DNA of 64,000 bases from positions 868,001 through 932,000 of the forward strand of contig JBGAGE010000001.1 of assembly GCA_044226865.1 (NCBI GenBank), in the 5' to 3' direction. Numbering within the stretch: the first letter of the stretch is position 1; every line of letters begins with the position of its first letter. Positions 1-8,982 of the stretch are shown here, piece by piece. This stretch comes from TMP-86 sp044226865. Its GTDB lineage: Bacteria > Pseudomonadota > Gammaproteobacteria > Steroidobacterales > Steroidobacteraceae. Made by a program: the position numbers and the translations under genes. The notes under the pieces were generated by a model. It had not been told where the DNA came from and searched no databases. It was given only the letters and a program-made list of their open reading frames with translations.

Positions 1-427
1 GCCAGGTTTCCGCAAACATCTGCGTGATGATGCTGCCCATCGAGTGGCCGACGATGTGTGCCGACTCGACGTGCAGGTGATCCAGCAGGAGCTTGACGTC
101 GTAGGCCATGTCCAGGCGCGTGTAGCAGCATTCCGGCCGGCTGGAGCGGCCGTGCCCGCGCGCATCCACCAGGATCAGCCGCAGGTGCGGATCCAGGTAG
201 GGCAGGAGCGGAGCCCAGTTACGTGCATTGTTGGTGAAGCCGTGGATCAGCACCACGGGGATGCCATCGCGTGGGCCGAGGTCGGCATAGGCGAGCGTGA
301 TGCCGTTGGGCAGGGCCGCCGACTTCATGCCCGCATCGAAGGCATCGAGATCGACGGGGGGCGGATTGGCGGGCGCGCCGAACGGCGCGATCAACAAGCC
401 GAGGAACACGGTCATCAGGGTTTTCAT
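1..427 (-). CDS. alpha/beta hydrolase, 3' part missing at window edge
   Basis: The reading frame starts at the ATG at 427 and runs off the left edge, giving 142 visible residues. The N-terminus (MKTLMTVFLGLLIAPFGAPA) looks like a Sec signal peptide, so the enzyme is probably exported. After it come the hydrolase-fold oxyanion strand (VVLIHGFTNNARNW), an RGHGRS turn and the nucleophile elbow GHSMGS with the presumed catalytic serine. The Asp and His of the triad would lie outside the window. The substrate cannot be read from sequence; esterase, lactonase or haloperoxidase-like hydrolases share these motifs. It begins 18 bases after the stop of the hybrid kinase gene on the same strand and may be the last gene of that signalling operon. 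Confidence 0.85.
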   Translation of the reverse strand, partial: MKTLMTVFLGLLIAPFGAPANPPPVDLDAFDAGMKSAALPNGITLAYADLGPRDGIPVVLIHGFTNNARNWAPLLPYLDPHLRLILVDARGHGRSSRPECCYTRLDMAYDVKLLLDHLHVESAHIVGHSMGSIITQMFAETW

Positions 428-445
428 GCCCCGATGGTAACGCGA

Positions 446-3247
446 TCAAGCGGCAGCCGAAACCTCACGCAAGGCCTGCACCACCCGCACATGTTCACGG
501 CCGAGTTCGCCTCCGAGCTGCCGCAGTGCGGCCTGTTCCGCGCCCGCGCTCGCCGATTCGAATTGACGGCACAGCGATGCAAGGTTCAATGCGCCCACAT
601 TGCCGCTGCTGGAGGCCAACGCGTGCGCCGCCTGCCGCGCGCCATCGCGATCGCCGCCGGCGAGGGCCGTATGCAGCTTTTCGATGAGCGTCTGCGAGTT
701 GGTCAAGTACAACCCGATGACCTTCTCCAGCAGGCTCGGTGCGCCCGGTTTGCTCAGGGCCCGTATCTGCTCCAGCGCGGCCGGATCGAGAACGCGGGGA
801 TTGTCGTCCGCCGCCGGCGGCGTCGATGCGGTTTGCGCGCACATGCCAAGAATCTCCTGTAGTTGCTGCATGGTAAACGGTTTGCTCAGGTAATGGTCCA
901 TCCCGGCCGCGTGGCAGCGGGCCGCATCGCCGCTCAGCGCATTTGCGGTGAGCGCGATCACCGGCGTTCGAGGCCGGCGGTTCTGCATTTCCCAGGCGCG
1001 GAAGTTGCGGGTTGCCTGGTAGCCGTCCAGTTCCGGCATCTGGCAGTCCATCAGGACCGCATCGAAGCTGCGCTCGCTCAAGGCGGCGAGCGCCTCCAGG
1101 CCATTCCATGCGCTGCTGACCTTCACGCCGAGCTCGCGCAGCATGGCCTGCGCCACTTCCTGGTTCACCGGGTTGTCCTCGACCAGCAGCACATGCCGGG
1201 GCAGGGGAAGCTGTTGGCGCAGCTGCCCGGGCGATGACTCGGGCGCGGGCTTGGTGGTGGCCGCACTCATGGGCTCTGCCGCGAGGATGGAGGTGAGGCA
1301 GGTGTGCAATTGCGGCTGGCGCACCGGCTTGCTCAACCAGGCCGTGGGCGAACCGCAGGCATTGTCGCCCAGGGCGAAGGAGGCCGACACCGAGCTCATC
1401 ATGATCAAGGGCGCGTTGCGATACGCGGGAAGCTTGCGGACCGCATGCGCAAGGGACAGCCCGTTCAATCCCGGCATCTGCATGTCGAACATCAGCGCAT
1501 CGAACTCGCGCGCTTTTCCCCCGCCGGCGGATTCCAGCAGGCGCAGGGCCGCCTCGCCAGTGGAGGCGCTGGTGACCTTGATGCCCCAGCTATGCAGATG
1601 TTGTTCCAGGATTTCGCGATTGGTGGCATTGTCATCGACGATCAGGACCCGCTTGCCGTCCAGGCGCGCGGGCTTCAAGCCGCTGGCGGTGGCCGGGTCG
1701 GGCGCGAGGCAGATGGTGAAGCTGAAGGTCGAGCCCTGTCCGGGTGCCGACGACAGGCTGATCTCGCCACCCATGAGGGTGACCAGCTGCTTGCAGATGG
1801 CGAGCCCCAGTCCCGTGCCGCCGTACTTGCGCGTGGTGGAATTGTCCTCCTGCGCGAAGGATTCGAAGATGGAGGCGTGGTTCTCCTGCTTGATGCCGAT
1901 GCCGCTGTCGCGCACGTCGACGCGGAAATTCAGGCCGGCGGCCGTGGTCGGCAACTGGCGCACCGATACACGCACTTCGCCGCGATCGGTGAACTTCACG
2001 GCATTGCTGACCAAGTTCACCACCACCTGCCGCAGGCGTGCGCCGTCGCCGCACACCGCGCTGTCCACATCCGGCGGTATGTCGCACAGCAATTCCAGGC
2101 CCTTGCTGTGGGCGCGCTCGGCCATGATGTCGACCGAATCCTCGATCACATCGCGAAGGCTGAAGGGGGCGGTGTCCAGGTCCAGCTTGCCGGCCTCGAT
2201 CTTGGAGAAGTCCAGGATGTCGTTGATGACGCCGAGCAGGGCATTGCCCGATTGATGAATGGTGTCGGCGTAACGGCGCTGCCGGTCGTCCAGCTTGGTC
2301 GAGTGGCGCAGCAGTTCGGTCATGCCCAGCACCGCGTTCATCGGCGTGCGGATCTCATGGCTCATGCGCGCGAGGAATTCGCTCTTGGCGCGGCTGGCGG
2401 CCTCGGCGCGCTCGGCTGCGATCTCGGCCGCCGCCACCGCGGCGTTCAGGCGCTCGGTGCGCTCGCGCACGCGCATCTCCAATTCGGATTGATAGCGGTG
2501 CAGATGCTGGTCGCGCCGCTCGAGCTCGCCCAACATCTCGTTGAAGCCATCGATCAAGGCGCCAATCTCATCGTCGGCGTGCTTCTCGCCGCGCAACGAG
2601 AAGTTGTTCGACTCGCGCACCGATGCGGTGACTTTCAGCAGCCCGTTCACGGGGGCGGAGATCAGCCGCTGCAGGCGGGTGGAGAGCACGTAGGCGACCA
2701 GGCCCGACAGGCCCAGGCTGAGCAGCATGATGACCAGCGATCTGCGCAGCTGCGTGTACAGCTGGCTCAGCTCGGCGTCCAGGGACAGGGTGCCGATGCG
2801 CTCATCATCGAGCATCACCGGCACCTCGATGTGTGCCTGGGTCAAGCCTTGCAGATCTGCCTGGTTGGACGTGCCGCCGGGGTTGCGCAATGCCGCCAGC
2901 CGTGCGGTTCGCGGCGTACCTGCCGGGCGAGCGCTGCCGAAGTCGGCGCTGACGAACACCGAGCCTGCGGCATCGTACAGGGTGGCCGTGCGGACGTTGG
3001 GGTCGGCCTGCAGGGAGTCGAGCAGGTTGCCGGCGAGGTTCCGGTCGGAGAAGGTGAGGGCGCCCGTGGAGTTTTTTCCTACCGTGGCGGCCAGTGTCAC
3101 CAGATGGTCGGCGAGGCTGCGCCGCAGGCTCAGGGCTTCGCCACCCATGTAGAGGGCGGAGGCGACCAGCAAGGCCACGCCCGCCGCATACATGATGATG
3201 AGACGCAGCTTGACCGCCAGCGGGCGGTTGGAAATCCATTGCATCAC
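446..3247 (-). CDS. CHASE8-HAMP hybrid histidine kinase with two receiver domains and Hpt
   Basis: A BarA-like tripartite sensor kinase of about 930 residues. In order: TM1 at about 13-33; a periplasmic region at 35-160 resembling the CHASE8 domain of YfiN-type proteins (GKNSTGALTFSD, then ADPNVRTATLYD); TM2 at about 170-190; HAMP at 190-243; and HisKA with the phospho-acceptor His near 297 (MSHEIRTPMN). The ATPase domain has N (NLVSNAVKF), G1 (DSGIGI) and G2 (GGTGLGLAI) boxes. REC1 has its Asp near 589, REC2 its Asp near 735, and the C-terminal Hpt its His near 876 (AAHALASSSGN). All phosphorelay residues are present. The start is GTG at 3247 or ATG at 3244; either overlaps the stop of the YfiR gene, so the two are translationally coupled. 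The likely input is the YfiR protein in the periplasm. Confidence 0.93.
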   Translation of the reverse strand: MMQWISNRPLAVKLRLIIMYAAGVALLVASALYMGGEALSLRRSLADHLVTLAATVGKNSTGALTFSDRNLAGNLLDSLQADPNVRTATLYDAAGSVFVSADFGSARPAGTPRTARLAALRNPGGTSNQADLQGLTQAHIEVPVMLDDERIGTLSLDAELSQLYTQLRRSLVIMLLSLGLSGLVAYVLSTRLQRLISAPVNGLLKVTASVRESNNFSLRGEKHADDEIGALIDGFNEMLGELERRDQHLHRYQSELEMRVRERTERLNAAVAAAEIAAERAEAASRAKSEFLARMSHEIRTPMNAVLGMTELLRHSTKLDDRQRRYADTIHQSGNALLGVINDILDFSKIEAGKLDLDTAPFSLRDVIEDSVDIMAERAHSKGLELLCDIPPDVDSAVCGDGARLRQVVVNLVSNAVKFTDRGEVRVSVRQLPTTAAGLNFRVDVRDSGIGIKQENHASIFESFAQEDNSTTRKYGGTGLGLAICKQLVTLMGGEISLSSAPGQGSTFSFTICLAPDPATASGLKPARLDGKRVLIVDDNATNREILEQHLHSWGIKVTSASTGEAALRLLESAGGGKAREFDALMFDMQMPGLNGLSLAHAVRKLPAYRNAPLIMMSSVSASFALGDNACGSPTAWLSKPVRQPQLHTCLTSILAAEPMSAATTKPAPESSPGQLRQQLPLPRHVLLVEDNPVNQEVAQAMLRELGVKVSSAWNGLEALAALSERSFDAVLMDCQMPELDGYQATRNFRAWEMQNRRPRTPVIALTANALSGDAARCHAAGMDHYLSKPFTMQQLQEILGMCAQTASTPPAADDNPRVLDPAALEQIRALSKPGAPSLLEKVIGLYLTNSQTLIEKLHTALAGGDRDGARQAAHALASSSGNVGALNLASLCRQFESASAGAEQAALRQLGGELGREHVRVVQALREVSAAA

Positions 3248-3807
3248 GGCGCGCCCTCCGTGTGCGAGTCGGGGACGATGGTCGCCAACTGCAGCAGTTG
3301 GGCGCCGATCTCCAGGCCCGCGCGCTTGCCGGCGGCCGGATTGATCTCGAAGCTAATCTTGTGATCGCGCGTGGCGAACCCGACCACGCCGCCGCGGGCG
3401 GCAAATCCCTCGATGTCGCTCACCGTCAGGGCGGGCTGATGGGCGAGGCTTGCCAGGAGCGGTCCGAGGCGGTCCTTCTCGCTGCGACCCACGAACACGA
3501 TGTGGCACCCGGTGGTGGCCTGGCCGGGCTGCAGCCGGGAAATCAACAGGGATTGCCCCAACAACCGCTTGCCGACCAGCGCATCGGCGCTGGCGCCAAA
3601 GTCATCGCGCCCGATGATGCACAGTTGCAACGTATTGTTGGCGCCAAAACTTCCCTCCGGCCAGCGGATGAACTTGCTGATCTTGAACAGCAACGCGGCC
3701 TTCAGGTCGTACTCCAAGGCCTGCGGCGAAGCCACGCCGGCATGCAACAGCAGCCATAAGGCCACCGTCGTCAGGACCCGCGCGGAGGTGCGAGGCGTGA
3801 GCATCAT
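3244..3807 (-). CDS. YfiR/DUF4154 family periplasmic protein
   Basis: A 187-residue protein with an N-terminal signal peptide (to about residue 28, ending near AGVASPQA). The mature part has the DUF4154 signature: KAALLFKISKFIRWPEG near the start, a central block beginning LCIIGRDDFG, and the GCHIVFVGRSE segment. In Pseudomonas, YfiR is a periplasmic repressor of the CHASE8 diguanylate cyclase YfiN. Here the downstream overlapping gene encodes a CHASE8 histidine kinase instead, so this protein plausibly gates that kinase. The upstream gene, 23 bases away, is a TonB-dependent receptor. Either of the tandem ATG codons at 3807 and 3804 can be the start. Family assignment is firm; the partner is inferred from gene order. 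Confidence 0.9.
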   Translation of the reverse strand: MMLTPRTSARVLTTVALWLLLHAGVASPQALEYDLKAALLFKISKFIRWPEGSFGANNTLQLCIIGRDDFGASADALVGKRLLGQSLLISRLQPGQATTGCHIVFVGRSEKDRLGPLLASLAHQPALTVSDIEGFAARGGVVGFATRDHKISFEINPAAGKRAGLEIGAQLLQLATIVPDSHTEGAP

Positions 3808-3830
3808 GCGGTCCGTGTGTCGCGCCGTGT

Positions 3831-5924
3831 TCAGTGGGACCAGCGGACGCGCAGCCCCAGCGAACGTTCGATGGGTGTCGGCGGGATGTCGCGCAATTCC
3901 GAGGTGAACTCCAGGTGTGAGGCGTTGAGCAGGTCATTCGCGAACAGCGACACCTGCCAGTGCTCCGATATCTTCCAGATGAGGTTCGCATCCGCCGACC
4001 AGTACGAATCGATGTCATCCGATGCAAGCTTTCCTACGCGACGTGCCGCCACGAACAGCTCCACCGATGGTCCCAAGGAGAGCTCGCTGCGCAGCAGCAA
4101 GCGGTGACGCGGGCTGCGGCCGATCGTCATGTTGGCGATCTGGGAGGCGCTCGGGTCGGGGCGTGGGGAACTCACCGAGAGGTTGAGGTAGCTGTAGGCG
4201 GCGGTGAAGCGCGCGCCATTGACCGGTGCCCAGTCTGCCGCGATCTCGGCGCCGCTCGAATGGCCTTCGAGTACGTTCTGGAATTGGATGACGTTGCGCA
4301 CGCTGGTGGATGCGAACAGGCAGCTCGGATCGAGGAACACGGAGGTTCCCGAGGGCTGGCACTGCACGTCGACGAAGGCCTCGCCGCGCAGCGAGCGGTA
4401 GTTGTGCCGGAAAATGGTCGCATCGATGCTCAAGGTGCTGCCGATCTGCGTGCGGTAGCCGGCCTCGTAGGCGGTGATGCGCTCGGACTTGATGGCGGGA
4501 TTCGCGATCACGCTGGTGGTCACCGGAACCGGGAAGGGATTGGTGGGACTTCCCGGCGGAATGATGGACGCTGCATTGTCGACATTGGCCGCGGTCTGCT
4601 CGTAGGTCGGCGTGCTGATGGCGCGCGTCGCCGCGAGCCAGGCGTGGTTGTGCTCGTTGAAGGAGCCGAGCAGGCGTGCGCTGGGCAATGCGTCCACGCC
4701 ATGCTCGGACAGTTCGTTGTGCTCCAGGTCGACCCCCAGCGTGAGCGCCAGCTTGGAGGGGATCAGCTGGATCTCGTCCTGTGCGAACACGTTCAGCACC
4801 GAATCACGGGGGTTATTTGGCAGCAGCGTCACGCTGGGGGTGCTGCCGAAGAAGTAGCGGTTTTGGCGCGCGCCCGCGCCAATCACCACGTCGTGCAAGT
4901 CGCGCACCTGGAAGTGATACTGCAGTTCCAGGCTGGTGGTGTCGCGGGATTCGGAGAACAGCGGCGTGCGCCGGTTGGTGTCGTCGAAGAAGAACTGCGC
5001 CTGCAACTCGGAGTTATCGTCCAGGCGCTTCTGCCAGCGTCCCACCGAGAAGAAACCGCTGATCCGTTCGGTAGCGATACTGCTCGCGCTGTACGGCGGC
5101 ATCAGGACGGGAAGGTGCAGGGCATCGCCCGAGCGGCCCTGATAGCCCTCCGCTGTCAGCGACCATTCCTCGCCCGCTCGCGGGCTGAAGTCCGCGCGTG
5201 CCCCGAATCGCCACTGGTCGGATTGGTCCGCGCGGACGCCGGAGATGGATTCATTCGAACCACCTTCGCCGTACTTGCCGTACAGCCGGTAGGACAGGTC
5301 CTCGCGCGGCATCGTGCCGAGGCGCATGCTCATGGTGCGCGAGTGGTTGTCGTCCGACTCGGCGATCATCTCCGCTCCCTGGGTCTCGCGCGATGAACGG
5401 GTGATGATGTTGATGACACCGTTGACCGCATTCGCGCCCCAGATGGCCCCGCCGGGACCCCGGATCACCTCGATGCGTTCGATGTCCTGAATCAGTGTGT
5501 CCTGGGCGTCCCAGAACACACCGCCGAAGGAAGGCGTGTACAGCGCACGGCCGTCCATCAGCACCAGCAGCTTGTTCGCGAACCGGCCGTTGAAACCGCG
5601 TACGCTCACCGCCCACTTGTTGCCATCGATCTGCGCGACCTCGACGCCGGGCGCGAGCCGCAGCGCTTCAGGGATGTTGTGGGCACCGCTGCGGCGGATG
5701 TCCTCGCGGGTGATCACGAACGCGGCGGCCGCTGTCTCCGCGACGGTCTGCGCCTTCTTGGCTGCGGAGGTGATCTCCACGTGCAGCAGCTCCTCCAGGC
5801 TCAGGTCGAGCAGCCGGTTGTCGGCGGACCTGGCGGGCGCACCGCTCAGCAGCGCACCGAGCACGGCGGTGCTCACGGTGAAGGCGGCGCGACGGCGGGA
5901 AGTGGAGGGACGGGGTGGATTCAT
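3831..5924 (-). CDS. TonB-dependent receptor of the YfiR-linked type
   Basis: A 697-residue outer-membrane receptor. A basic, hydrophobic signal peptide ends near GAPARSAD. Next come a TonB-box-like segment (LEELLHVEITSA) and a plug domain at about 55-165 (IPEALRLAPGVEV, VSVRGFNGRFANKLLVLMDG, IERIEVIRGPGGAIWGANAV). The rest is a beta-barrel with alternating aromatic and polar strands, ending in an aromatic-rich terminal strand (SLGLRVRWSH) suited to BAM recognition. No siderophore or vitamin genes lie nearby. It sits between a REC-GGDEF-EAL gene (46 bases upstream) and the YfiR gene (23 bases downstream), so sensing as well as uptake is plausible. The ligand is unknown. Confidence 0.93.
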   Translation of the reverse strand: MNPPRPSTSRRRAAFTVSTAVLGALLSGAPARSADNRLLDLSLEELLHVEITSAAKKAQTVAETAAAAFVITREDIRRSGAHNIPEALRLAPGVEVAQIDGNKWAVSVRGFNGRFANKLLVLMDGRALYTPSFGGVFWDAQDTLIQDIERIEVIRGPGGAIWGANAVNGVINIITRSSRETQGAEMIAESDDNHSRTMSMRLGTMPREDLSYRLYGKYGEGGSNESISGVRADQSDQWRFGARADFSPRAGEEWSLTAEGYQGRSGDALHLPVLMPPYSASSIATERISGFFSVGRWQKRLDDNSELQAQFFFDDTNRRTPLFSESRDTTSLELQYHFQVRDLHDVVIGAGARQNRYFFGSTPSVTLLPNNPRDSVLNVFAQDEIQLIPSKLALTLGVDLEHNELSEHGVDALPSARLLGSFNEHNHAWLAATRAISTPTYEQTAANVDNAASIIPPGSPTNPFPVPVTTSVIANPAIKSERITAYEAGYRTQIGSTLSIDATIFRHNYRSLRGEAFVDVQCQPSGTSVFLDPSCLFASTSVRNVIQFQNVLEGHSSGAEIAADWAPVNGARFTAAYSYLNLSVSSPRPDPSASQIANMTIGRSPRHRLLLRSELSLGPSVELFVAARRVGKLASDDIDSYWSADANLIWKISEHWQVSLFANDLLNASHLEFTSELRDIPPTPIERSLGLRVRWSH

Positions 5925-5970
5925 GATGACACCTTGGGAGAGCGCCGGCAGGCGCCGACGGATTCGAAAA

Positions 5971-8103
5971 CTAGTTAAGAAGCGGTTGGGAGTCGCGCGA
6001 TCGCGCGGCCGGAACGATGCGCCGCTGCGGCAGCAGGCGGTCCAGGTCGGTCAGCGGTACGGGCTTGCTGATCAGGAATCCCTGGATCTGGTCGCAGCCG
6101 TGCAGGCGCAGGAAGTCGAGCTGCTCCTGCACCTCCACGCCCTCGGCGACGACCTTCAGGCGCAGCTCGCGCGCCATGGCGATGATGGCCGCGCAGATGG
6201 CGGCGTCGTCGCTGCTCGAGTGCAGGTCCTTCACGAAGGAACGGTCGATCTTCAACGTGTCCACGGGGAATTGCTTCAGGTACCCGAGCGACGAATAACC
6301 CGTGCCGAAGTCGTCGATGGAGAGGATCACCCCCGCGTCACGCAATTTCTGCAGGGCGGTGATGGTGTCGCCGATGTGGCGCATCAAGGCGCTTTCGGTG
6401 ATTTCCACCTCCAGCTGCCCCGGTTCCACGCCGTACTTCAGCATGTTGCTCAACACGGAGTCGACGAAGTCCTCGCGCTCGAATTGCTGGGTGGCGACGT
6501 TCACGGAGATGGCCAGGTTGGATATTCCCTGCGAACGCCAGGTGCGCAGCTGGCGGCAGGCTTCGCGGATCACCCACTCGCCCAGGGTGATGATCAGGCC
6601 GGTTTCCTCGGCGATCGGAATGAAGGTATCGGGCGGTATCCAGCCGCGGGTGCGGTGCTTCCAGCGCAGCAGCGCCTCCACGCCGATGATCTGCGAGGTA
6701 TGCAGGTCGAGCTTCGGCTGGTAGTAGATCATGAAATCGTTGGCGTCGATCGCGTTGCGCAGCTCGCCCTCCAGTTCCAGACGCCCGAGCGAACGGATGC
6801 TCATCGACTCGCCGTAGAACACGTGGCCGTTGCGGCCCTGCTCCTTGGCGCGGTACATGGCGAGGTCCGCCTTGATGAGCAGGTCTTCGATGTCGCTGCC
6901 GTCCTGCGGGAACATGGCGATGCCGATGCTGGGCGTGACCACGAAGCGATGGCCGCTGCAGGTGAAGGGCTCGCTCAAGGCCAGGCGCACGCGGTTGGCG
7001 ACGAGCGCCGCCTGCTGCTCCTCGGTCAAGCCGGTGAGCAGGATCACGAACTCATCCCCGCCGAGGCGGGCGATGCGGGATTGCTGCGATTGCGGCCGCG
7101 CCTGCGCATTGGCGATTGCATCGCCCGGCCGGACGGCGCCTTCCAGCCTGCGTGCGACGCTCTGCAACAGCGAATCGCCCACCGAGTGCCCGAGGTTGTC
7201 ATTGATGCGCTTGAAGCGATCGAGGTCGAGATACAGGAGCGCGACTTGCGTGGCGGTGCGCTCGGCCAGGCGGATGGCGCGGCGCAGTTCGCGCACGAAC
7301 AGTTGCCGGTTGGGAAGGCCGGTGAGTGTGTCGTAGTAGGCCAGGTACTGGATACGTGCCTCGATGCGCCGCCGTTCGGTGGCGTCGCGCAGCACGATCA
7401 GCACGCGGCCGTCGGATTGCGGGCGCATGCGGGCCTCGAACGCGCGGTGCGCCTCGCCCGCGCCGATCTCGAACTCATGCGTGGTGGCGTTGCCGGATTC
7501 GAGCGCCGAACGCAGGCCCTCGCAGATCGCGCGGGCCGCATCCGCCGGAAACACATCCGTGAGCGACCTGCCCACCTGCGATTGCTGCGAGCGGGCCTCG
7601 TCGCCGATGATGTGTTCGTGGATCCTGCCCGCGGCATCGACGATGAACAGCGTATCGGGCAGGGCTTGCAGCAACGCCCGGTTGCGCTGTTCACTGATGC
7701 GCAGAGCATCCATGTTGGCATTTGCGCGCAACAGGAACTCGACCCGGTGCGGCAGCATCGCCCACAGGATGGGCTTGTTGATGAAATCCGAGGCGCCGGC
7801 CTCATAGGCCCGGGCAATCGAGGAGGTGTCATCGTGCCCGGTGACCATCACGATGGGTACGTCGGCCATCGAGGGCAGGGTGCGCAGCCGCTCGCACAAC
7901 TCGAAGCCATTCGCGTCCGGCAATTCCACATCGAGCAGCACCAGGTCCGGGCAACTCTGCGCCACGGAGCGCAGGAGCGCGTCGCCGGTGGTCAGGAGTT
8001 GTGCATCGAAATCCGCTTGCTGCAGGGCTTCGATGGCCAGCATCCCGTACAAGGGGTCGTCGTCGACGACCAAAATCCGGGCTTTATCGCTGGTATTCCA
8101 CAC
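5971..8103 (-). CDS. response regulator with PAS, GGDEF and EAL domains (c-di-GMP turnover)
   Basis: A 710-residue soluble protein: REC at 8-125 with acidic pocket VVDDDP and phospho-Asp near 58 (LLDVELPDANGF); a PAS-like segment at about 140-245; GGDEF at 250-430 with an intact GGDEF at 348-352; and EAL at 440-690 with intact EALLRW, ESALM, DDFGTG and LKIDRSFV blocks. Both the diguanylate cyclase and phosphodiesterase motifs look competent, so the net activity cannot be predicted. No RxxD inhibitory site precedes GGDEF; a polar Gln/Ser-rich insert (about 331-342) lies there. The GTG at 8103 is the only start downstream of an in-frame stop, and GAGGG abuts it. It is first in the minus-strand run that includes the hybrid kinase and is the obvious candidate receiver of its Hpt phosphate (inference). 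Confidence 0.92.
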   Translation of the reverse strand: MWNTSDKARILVVDDDPLYGMLAIEALQQADFDAQLLTTGDALLRSVAQSCPDLVLLDVELPDANGFELCERLRTLPSMADVPIVMVTGHDDTSSIARAYEAGASDFINKPILWAMLPHRVEFLLRANANMDALRISEQRNRALLQALPDTLFIVDAAGRIHEHIIGDEARSQQSQVGRSLTDVFPADAARAICEGLRSALESGNATTHEFEIGAGEAHRAFEARMRPQSDGRVLIVLRDATERRRIEARIQYLAYYDTLTGLPNRQLFVRELRRAIRLAERTATQVALLYLDLDRFKRINDNLGHSVGDSLLQSVARRLEGAVRPGDAIANAQARPQSQQSRIARLGGDEFVILLTGLTEEQQAALVANRVRLALSEPFTCSGHRFVVTPSIGIAMFPQDGSDIEDLLIKADLAMYRAKEQGRNGHVFYGESMSIRSLGRLELEGELRNAIDANDFMIYYQPKLDLHTSQIIGVEALLRWKHRTRGWIPPDTFIPIAEETGLIITLGEWVIREACRQLRTWRSQGISNLAISVNVATQQFEREDFVDSVLSNMLKYGVEPGQLEVEITESALMRHIGDTITALQKLRDAGVILSIDDFGTGYSSLGYLKQFPVDTLKIDRSFVKDLHSSSDDAAICAAIIAMARELRLKVVAEGVEVQEQLDFLRLHGCDQIQGFLISKPVPLTDLDRLLPQRRIVPAARSRDSQPLLN

Positions 8104-8208
8104 CCCTCAGTTGTCGGCTATGGAAAAATTTACATGAGCTGCGGCACGTGATGCGCGTCACATGCTGAGGTCGGTGGGAAGCTGATTTTGAGCACTTGGC
8201 GGGAATGA

Positions 8209-8982
8209 TTATCGCCTGCGCATCACCAGGAACAATCGGTTGAATTCGAACAAGGTGATGTCGTCTGCGCCTTTCGGGTACGCCTCGCGGAGCTTTTTGG
8301 CATAGCTTGCTTCGAACGCCGGCCTGTCGGCTTCCGGCAGGGCGGCTAGAAACGGCCGCAGCCAGGTCCCCTTGGTCCATTCCTTGACGGGGTCGTCCCC
8401 GTGCAACGTGTGCAGGTAACGGGTTTCCCAGACATCGATTTCCGTTGCCAGCGGCGCCAGCAGCCGATGGTAAAAGGCGCAAGTGTGGACCGGCGCGGGC
8501 TTGATGAGTGTTTCAAGCTTCTCGCGCCAAGGCGCTTCGCGCGCCGTCGCCGCGATCAGCAGGTGCGAGGGTGCATCGAAATTGCGCGGCATCTGCACGG
8601 CCAGCACGCCGCCGGTCCGCAGCCCGCCCACCAACTGCGGAAAGAGTGTCGCGTGCGAGGGCAACCAGTGCAACGCCGCGTTGGAAAAGATCAGGTCGGC
8701 CGGCTCGTCGGTGGCGAATGCCTGCAGCGGCTGATTCACCCAGCGGATCCCGCAAGCATCGCGGGGAGCCGCGTCGAGCATGGCCTGCGAATCATCGACG
8801 CCGTAGGTGAGCGCCTCGGGCCAGCGGGCAGCGAGCATGCGTGTGATCTCGCCGCTGCCGCAACCCAGGTCGTAGATGATGCGCGGCTGAAGTTCGGGAA
8901 TACGCTGCAGCAGGTCGAGCGCGGGCCGCAGTCGCGCGCCGCTGTACCTTGCGTATTGGGCTGGGTCCCAGGATGCCGTCAC
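8209..8982 (-). CDS. tam: trans-aconitate 2-methyltransferase
   Basis: A 257-residue SAM-dependent class I methyltransferase. The N-terminal signature SWDPAQYARYSGARLRPALD and the SAM-binding motif IYDLGCGSGEITRMLA, followed by YGVDDSQAMLDAA, match the Tam family, which esterifies trans-aconitate, an inhibitory by-product of the citrate cycle. Other family blocks are present (FSNAALHWLPSH, LAVQMPRNFDAPSH, VWETRYLHTLHGDDPVKEWTKG). The length is normal for Tam. The GTG start at 8982 overlaps the stop of the upstream pduL gene in a GTGA arrangement, so the two are co-translated. A related methyltransferase acting on another small acid is possible but less likely. Confidence 0.88.
   Translation of the reverse strand: MTASWDPAQYARYSGARLRPALDLLQRIPELQPRIIYDLGCGSGEITRMLAARWPEALTYGVDDSQAMLDAAPRDACGIRWVNQPLQAFATDEPADLIFSNAALHWLPSHATLFPQLVGGLRTGGVLAVQMPRNFDAPSHLLIAATAREAPWREKLETLIKPAPVHTCAFYHRLLAPLATEIDVWETRYLHTLHGDDPVKEWTKGTWLRPFLAALPEADRPAFEASYAKKLREAYPKGADDITLFEFNRLFLVMRRR

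Noticed and set aside
5497..8151. An 884-codon open frame on the plus strand opposite the receptor and GGDEF-EAL genes
   Set aside because: It is a GC-bias shadow. Its translation has no family features, while the minus-strand genes have full domain sets.
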